From Candidatus Binatia bacterium (lineage in GTDB: Bacteria; Desulfobacterota; Binatia; UBA9968; JAJDTQ01), in assembly GCA_022823055.1 (NCBI GenBank), contig JAJDXX010000192.1, forward strand, positions 1-50,249: DNA of 50,249 nucleotides, given 5' to 3'. Below are positions 46,562 through 50,249 of this stretch, piece by piece (within the stretch, counting starts at the first letter, position 1; each line of letters begins with the position of its first letter). A program made the position numbers and the translations under genes. Under the pieces are notes generated by a model. That model did not search any database, was not told where the DNA came from, and saw only the letters and a list, made by a program, of their open reading frames with translations.

Positions 46562-46756
46562 GGATGAAAATGGGGCGCCTCCCAATGAGTCATTCCCGCG
46601 CAAGCGGGAATCCAGGGGTGGGGGGTGTGGCGGCCTCATTACCCGGCCCCACCCCGCCTGGATTCCCGCTTGCGCGGGAATGACTCATTAGGGTGTAGCG
46701 GGATTTCTTAACTACACGAAATCATTGAACAATTGTTTATTTTCATATCGATGACG
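46562..46756 (-). repeat. Long dispersed repeat, copy B (inverted relative to copy A)
   Basis: The core 46584-46689 has 33-bp perfect terminal inverted repeats beginning aatgagtcattcccgcgcaa. It extends to an AT-rich end tttattttcatatc. It matches 30808-31007 in reverse orientation at roughly 95% identity by eye. It fills most of the gap between the convergent GST and MMPL genes. Confidence 0.85.
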
Positions 46757-46789
46757 TTTCGGGGCGTTGGATCTCGCGGGGATGACGAG

Positions 46790-49153
46790 TCAGGCTTGGG
46801 TGCTTTTTTTCCGTGCCGGCTTGGGTCGCACCAGCCATGCGCCCAGGGCCGGCAGCAGCACGACGGCGGCGATCATGTTCACCAGGAACATGAACATCAT
46901 CACGATGCCCATGTCCGCCTGAAACTTGAGCGGAGCGACACACCAAGTGCCCACGCCCGCGGCGAGGGTGAGCCCGGTGAGCACCACGCCGGCGCCGGTG
47001 ATGTTGAGCGTGCGCTCGTAGGCGGTGGCGAAGTCGAGCCCTTCTCTCAGATGAGTGCGTAGCCGCCCGTAGATGTAGATGGCGTAGTCCACGCCGATCC
47101 CCACCCCCAGCGCCACCACTGGCAGCGTTGAGATCTTGAGGCCGATCTCCAGGATCGCCATGAGCCCGTAGGCCAGGAGCGACACCGCGGCCAGCGGCAC
47201 GATGATGCACACCGTGGCCGCCACCGAGCGGAACGAGAGCAGGCACAGCAGGATGACCCCGGCGAAGACGTAGCCCAGGATCGGGAACTGCGACGCGTCC
47301 ACCTCCTCGTTGGTGGCGGCCATGACGCCGACGTTGCCGCCCGCGAGCCGGAAGCGGATGCGCTCCACGGTGTTCTCATGCTGGAAGTTCTTGGTGGCGT
47401 CGACGACGCGCTGGATGGTCTCGGCCTTGTGGTCGGTGGTGTAGATGCGCGTGGGCAGCACGCTGCAATCGTTGTTGATGAGTCCGCTGCTGGTGGGCAC
47501 CGGCGAGACCGACTGTACGAGGCTGTGGCGGTTCCGCGGCAGCGTGCGCCACTTGAGATTGCCCTCGTTCCAGCCGGCGTTGATGCCGCGCGCGACGCTG
47601 GCCAGGCTCACCACGGACTGGACCCCCTCCACGTTGCGCACGTGCCAGGTGAACTCGTCCAGGGTGGTGAGCACGTCGTAGTCGATGCAGCCGTCGGGCA
47701 CCGTCTCCGCGAACACCGTGAGCACGTCGACGCCGATTTTGAAGCGCTCGGTGATGACCGCGATGTCGCGGTTGTACACCGACTCCGCCCGCAGCTCCGG
47801 CACGCCCTGGTGGCTGTCGCCCACCTTGACCTGGACCGCGTAGAAGGCCCCCACGGCCACCAGCACCGCGGCTAGCCCTACCGTCACCGCCGCGGGGCCC
47901 CGGTGCGCCAGCCGCGCCACTCGGGACCACAACGGCCGCAGGACGCTGTCGCGCTTGGCCGCGGCCTGCCGTTCGGCGTCGCTCATGCGGAAGTACGACA
48001 GCAGTACCGGCAGCAGCGCCAGGTTGGTGAGGATGATGGCGACGATGCCGAGGCTGGCCGTGATGGCCGTCTCCCGGATGACCTGGACTTCGATAAACGA
48101 GATGGTGATGAAACCCACCGAGTCCGACGCGAGCGCCACCGCCCCCGGCAGCAGCAGGCGCCGGAAGCTCGCGCGCGCGGCGTCCACACCGGCGGTGCCT
48201 GCCACTACCTCGGCGCGCACCGCGCTTACCATCTGCACCCCGTGGCTTACCCCCACCGCGAACACCAGGAAGGGCACGAGGATGGACATGGGATCGATGC
48301 CGAACCCCAGGGCGGTGACCGTGCCGAGCTGCCACACCACCGCCACCAGCGAGCACACCAGCGGGGGGATGGTCAGCCGCACCGACCGGGTGTAGAGGTA
48401 CACGAACAGGGCGGTGATCAGGAAGGTAATGCCGAAGAACGCGATGACCCGCGCGGCGCCCGTGGCGATATCCCCCACGAGCTTGGCGAAGCCGATGATA
48501 TGCAGGTGGACGGGAGCGCTCGCCTGCGCCTTGACGCGGATCTCTTCGAGCTGGCGGGCGACGTCGAGGTAGTCGAGGCGCTTGCCGGTGTTGGGATCGA
48601 ACTCCTGCAGCCGGCCGCTGACGATGGCGCCGGTGAAGTCGTTGGCCACCAGCCTGCCCACGACGCCGGCCTTGATGGCGTTCTCGCGCACCCGGGCCAG
48701 GCCGGCCTCGGTGGCCTTGAAGCTCGCGGGCAGCACGTTGCCCGCGATGACCCCGTCCTCCACCACCTCGATGTAGCGCACGTTGGGCGTCAGAATGGAG
48801 AAGACCTGGGTGCGGTCGATGCCCGGCAGGAAGAACATCGCGTCGGTGACCTGCTTCAGCACGGCGAAGAACTCGGGGGTAAACATGTCCCCCTCTTGCG
48901 CCGTGATGGCGATCACCACTTGGTCGGCGCTGCCGAACTGATCCTGGTGCTTGAGGAAGGTCTGCATGTACTCGTGCTTGAGGGGCACGAGCTTGAAGAA
49001 CCCGGCATCCACGCGCAACTGCGCCGCGAACCAGCCCATGGCAAGGGTGACGAGCGCGAAGACGGCGATGACGATTCCGCGCCGGGTGAACAGACAGCGC
49101 TCGAGGAAGGCGGTGAACGGGTTGGGTGGGGCAGTATTGGGTGCGTCCGGCAT
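46790..49153 (-). CDS. MMPL/RND family transporter (efflux-type, 12-helix)
   Basis: 787 residues. The first helix (about 28-48) is followed by a large periplasmic loop (about 50-220), then five clustered helices. A second helix (about 415-435), a second periplasmic loop and five more helices follow. Each half holds an MMPL/SSD-like core such as ILVPFLVFAVGVSHGVQMVSA and LPVVALGVGIGVDYAIYIY, with the Gly-x-x-x-Asp of helix 4 (VGIGVDYA) used in proton relay. Members export lipids or hydrophobic compounds. The YCF48-like gene upstream ends 6 bp before this ATG, so they form an operon. The substrate is unknown. Inner membrane. Confidence 0.92.
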   Translation of the reverse strand: MPDAPNTAPPNPFTAFLERCLFTRRGIVIAVFALVTLAMGWFAAQLRVDAGFFKLVPLKHEYMQTFLKHQDQFGSADQVVIAITAQEGDMFTPEFFAVLKQVTDAMFFLPGIDRTQVFSILTPNVRYIEVVEDGVIAGNVLPASFKATEAGLARVRENAIKAGVVGRLVANDFTGAIVSGRLQEFDPNTGKRLDYLDVARQLEEIRVKAQASAPVHLHIIGFAKLVGDIATGAARVIAFFGITFLITALFVYLYTRSVRLTIPPLVCSLVAVVWQLGTVTALGFGIDPMSILVPFLVFAVGVSHGVQMVSAVRAEVVAGTAGVDAARASFRRLLLPGAVALASDSVGFITISFIEVQVIRETAITASLGIVAIILTNLALLPVLLSYFRMSDAERQAAAKRDSVLRPLWSRVARLAHRGPAAVTVGLAAVLVAVGAFYAVQVKVGDSHQGVPELRAESVYNRDIAVITERFKIGVDVLTVFAETVPDGCIDYDVLTTLDEFTWHVRNVEGVQSVVSLASVARGINAGWNEGNLKWRTLPRNRHSLVQSVSPVPTSSGLINNDCSVLPTRIYTTDHKAETIQRVVDATKNFQHENTVERIRFRLAGGNVGVMAATNEEVDASQFPILGYVFAGVILLCLLSFRSVAATVCIIVPLAAVSLLAYGLMAILEIGLKISTLPVVALGVGIGVDYAIYIYGRLRTHLREGLDFATAYERTLNITGAGVVLTGLTLAAGVGTWCVAPLKFQADMGIVMMFMFLVNMIAAVVLLPALGAWLVRPKPARKKSTQA

Positions 49154-49159
49154 GGGCGG

Positions 49160-50164
49160 CTACTCGGGCTTGTGGACCGATTCCAGGCCGGACAGGCGCC
49201 GGACGCCGAACTCTCCGGTCAGCAGCACGCCGCCGTCGGGCAGAACCAGCGCGGACGCAATGCCCTGGCGCGAGGGCAGGCGCGTGGTGGACACGCTGCG
49301 GCCGTCGTCGCGGCTGGTCAGGATGACCCCTTCGAGGCCGGTGAGGACCAGGTGGCCGGACGGCATGCGGATCGCGTCCGTGAGGGTCGCGGTGGTGTGG
49401 GTGGCCACGCGCGTCCAGTTCGCGCCCGCATCCTCGGAGCGGAAGAGATGTCCGCGAAGCCCCAGAAGCAGGAGGCGGTTCGCATCCAGCATCAGGGCGC
49501 CGTACCACGAGCCGGTGTAGGGCGAGGGCAGTTCGCGCCACGTGCCGCCGCCGTCGTCGGAGCGGTACACGACGCCGGCCTCCGCGGCGATGAACAGGCG
49601 TTCCCCTCCGGCGGGCACGATCTCGTTCAGGTGGAAGTCGTCCTGGCTGATGGCGCGGGAGGTCCAGGTGGCGCCGCCGTCACGCGTGGCCAGGAAATAG
49701 CCGTAGGCGCCCACGGCGAAGCCCGTTTCCTTGTCCCGGAACCAGACGTCCAGCAGGGGCCGCTCCTCTTCGGGCGCGCGGTGCAGCAGCCGCCACGTGT
49801 CGCCGGCGTCGTCGGTGCGGAGAATGACGGCATCGTGCCCCACGGCCCAGCCGGTGGTGGCGTCGTGCATGTACACCGCGGTGAGCAGGGCGCGCACGGG
49901 CACCTGTGTCTGTTTCCAGTTCGCGCTGTCGTCGGATATCAGGATGTGGCCGCGCTGGCCCACGACGATGACGCGGTCACCGGCCGTGGCAGCGTCCAGC
50001 AGGAGGGTGGTCGCTGCCAGCGGTGCCTGGACGGCCGGCATCGTGTCTCCGGCGGCCTGAGCGGTCAGGCACAGGAACAGGGCCGGCAGCAGGGCCGTCG
50101 GGCTGCAACGGAGATGATGTATGCAATAACGAAGCAGGGACAGACGCCGGCAGATTTCTTTCAT
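49160..50164 (-). CDS. YCF48-related / BNR-type beta-propeller protein, exported
   Basis: About 334 residues from the ATG at 50164; starts at 50185 or 50203 are possible, but the last lies within a repeat. A signal peptide covers about residues 1-38 (hydrophobic ALLPALFLCLTAQAA). Repeated blades have the pattern S-x-D-x-G-x-x-W (for example ILRTDDAGDTW, ATRDGGATW, YRSDDGGGTW, FRSEDAGANW), the BNR/YCF48 signature. YCF48/Hcf136 assists photosystem II assembly in plants; in heterotrophs these proteins often accompany an RND/MMPL transporter, as here, so it is likely a periplasmic partner of the exporter. Confidence 0.88.
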   Translation of the reverse strand: MKEICRRLSLLRYCIHHLRCSPTALLPALFLCLTAQAAGDTMPAVQAPLAATTLLLDAATAGDRVIVVGQRGHILISDDSANWKQTQVPVRALLTAVYMHDATTGWAVGHDAVILRTDDAGDTWRLLHRAPEEERPLLDVWFRDKETGFAVGAYGYFLATRDGGATWTSRAISQDDFHLNEIVPAGGERLFIAAEAGVVYRSDDGGGTWRELPSPYTGSWYGALMLDANRLLLLGLRGHLFRSEDAGANWTRVATHTTATLTDAIRMPSGHLVLTGLEGVILTSRDDGRSVSTTRLPSRQGIASALVLPDGGVLLTGEFGVRRLSGLESVHKPE

Positions 50165-50198
50165 GATCCCAGAACGCAGAGGCATGGCCCCCCGAATC

Positions 50199-50249
50199 GT
50201 CATTCCCGCGGAGGCGGGAATCCAGGGGTGGAGAGGGGCAAAACGGCGT
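50199..50249. repeat. Dispersed palindromic repeat, truncated by the window end
   Basis: gtcattcccgcggaggcggg, then aatccaggggtggagagggg, the same unit as at 27816 and 44381. The preceding acgcagaggcat...ccccgaatc also recurs at 44.36 kb. It lies immediately upstream of the YCF48-like gene. Confidence 0.75.

Overview
The window is GC-rich bacterial chromosomal DNA, roughly two thirds G+C, carrying about 44 protein genes, two tRNA genes and a family of short palindromic repeats. No rRNA, prophage, transposase or CRISPR array is visible. The gene content fits a Gram-negative-type cell envelope: MreBCD-PBP2-RodA, a PpiD-like chaperone, an M48 BepA-like protease and an RND/MMPL exporter. It also has a complete set of stand-alone coenzyme F420 biosynthesis genes, biotin genes, and many accessory catabolic enzymes (two ACMSD-type amidohydrolases, a UbiD decarboxylase, two GSTs, an LLM flavoprotein and a thiolase/DUF35 pair). 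This mix is reminiscent of uncultured deltaproteobacterial, Tectomicrobia or Binatota-like lineages. That placement is inference only; no marker gene was compared.

Layout. 0-5 kb: tail of a TctB transporter gene, an M48-TPR protease, then (minus strand) an orphan FliA-like sigma factor and ptsP. 5-7.5 kb: folE, pepA, trxA. 7.5-13.1 kb (minus): the elongasome operon mreB-mreC-mreD-mrdA-rodA. 13.3-16.3 kb: ppiD, a histidine phosphatase, gloA. 16.3-22.7 kb: a catabolic-looking block with an LLM oxidoreductase, an amidohydrolase, an alpha/beta hydrolase with a Cys nucleophile, an ornithine cyclodeaminase-like enzyme, a SYLF protein, and a DUF35/thiolase-like pair whose thiolase appears to lack the nucleophilic Cys. 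23 kb: tRNA-Ala(CGC) and larC. 24.4-27.7 kb (minus): bioF-bioA-bioD, each junction overlapping by 4 bp. 28-30.7 kb: clpB, with an unusual insertion. 31-34.3 kb: hisC, a PPOX flavoprotein, a CNNM/CBS protein. 34.8-41.9 kb: the F420 cluster cofG-cofH-cofD-cofC-cofE-npdG followed by an amidohydrolase. 42-44.3 kb: a GST and a UbiD decarboxylase. 44.5-45.7 kb: a Trm112-like protein, tRNA-Leu(CAA) and a DUF4160/HTH toxin-antitoxin-like pair. 45.8-50.2 kb: a GST, then the MMPL/YCF48 exporter operon.

Three points stand out. First, intergenic gaps from 24 kb onward carry a MITE/REP-like family built on a short inverted repeat (gtcattcccgcggaagcggg and its complement). One version, about 190 bp long, occurs as near-identical inverted copies at 30.8-31.0 and 46.56-46.76 kb. 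Second, ClpB has an extra stretch of about 30 residues containing Leu-Gly-Phe where ClpA and ClpC carry their ClpP-binding loop. Third, several genes (the M48 protease, ptsP, folE, hisC) have a sigma-70-like -10 box 6-7 bases from the start codon and no Shine-Dalgarno, suggesting leaderless mRNAs.

The cof genes plus npdG would make and reduce F420 for enzymes such as the LLM oxidoreductase. The mre/mrd genes act together in rod-shape wall synthesis, and the bio genes convert pimeloyl thioester to dethiobiotin. Start codons were chosen by Shine-Dalgarno position and family length where visible; alternatives are noted.
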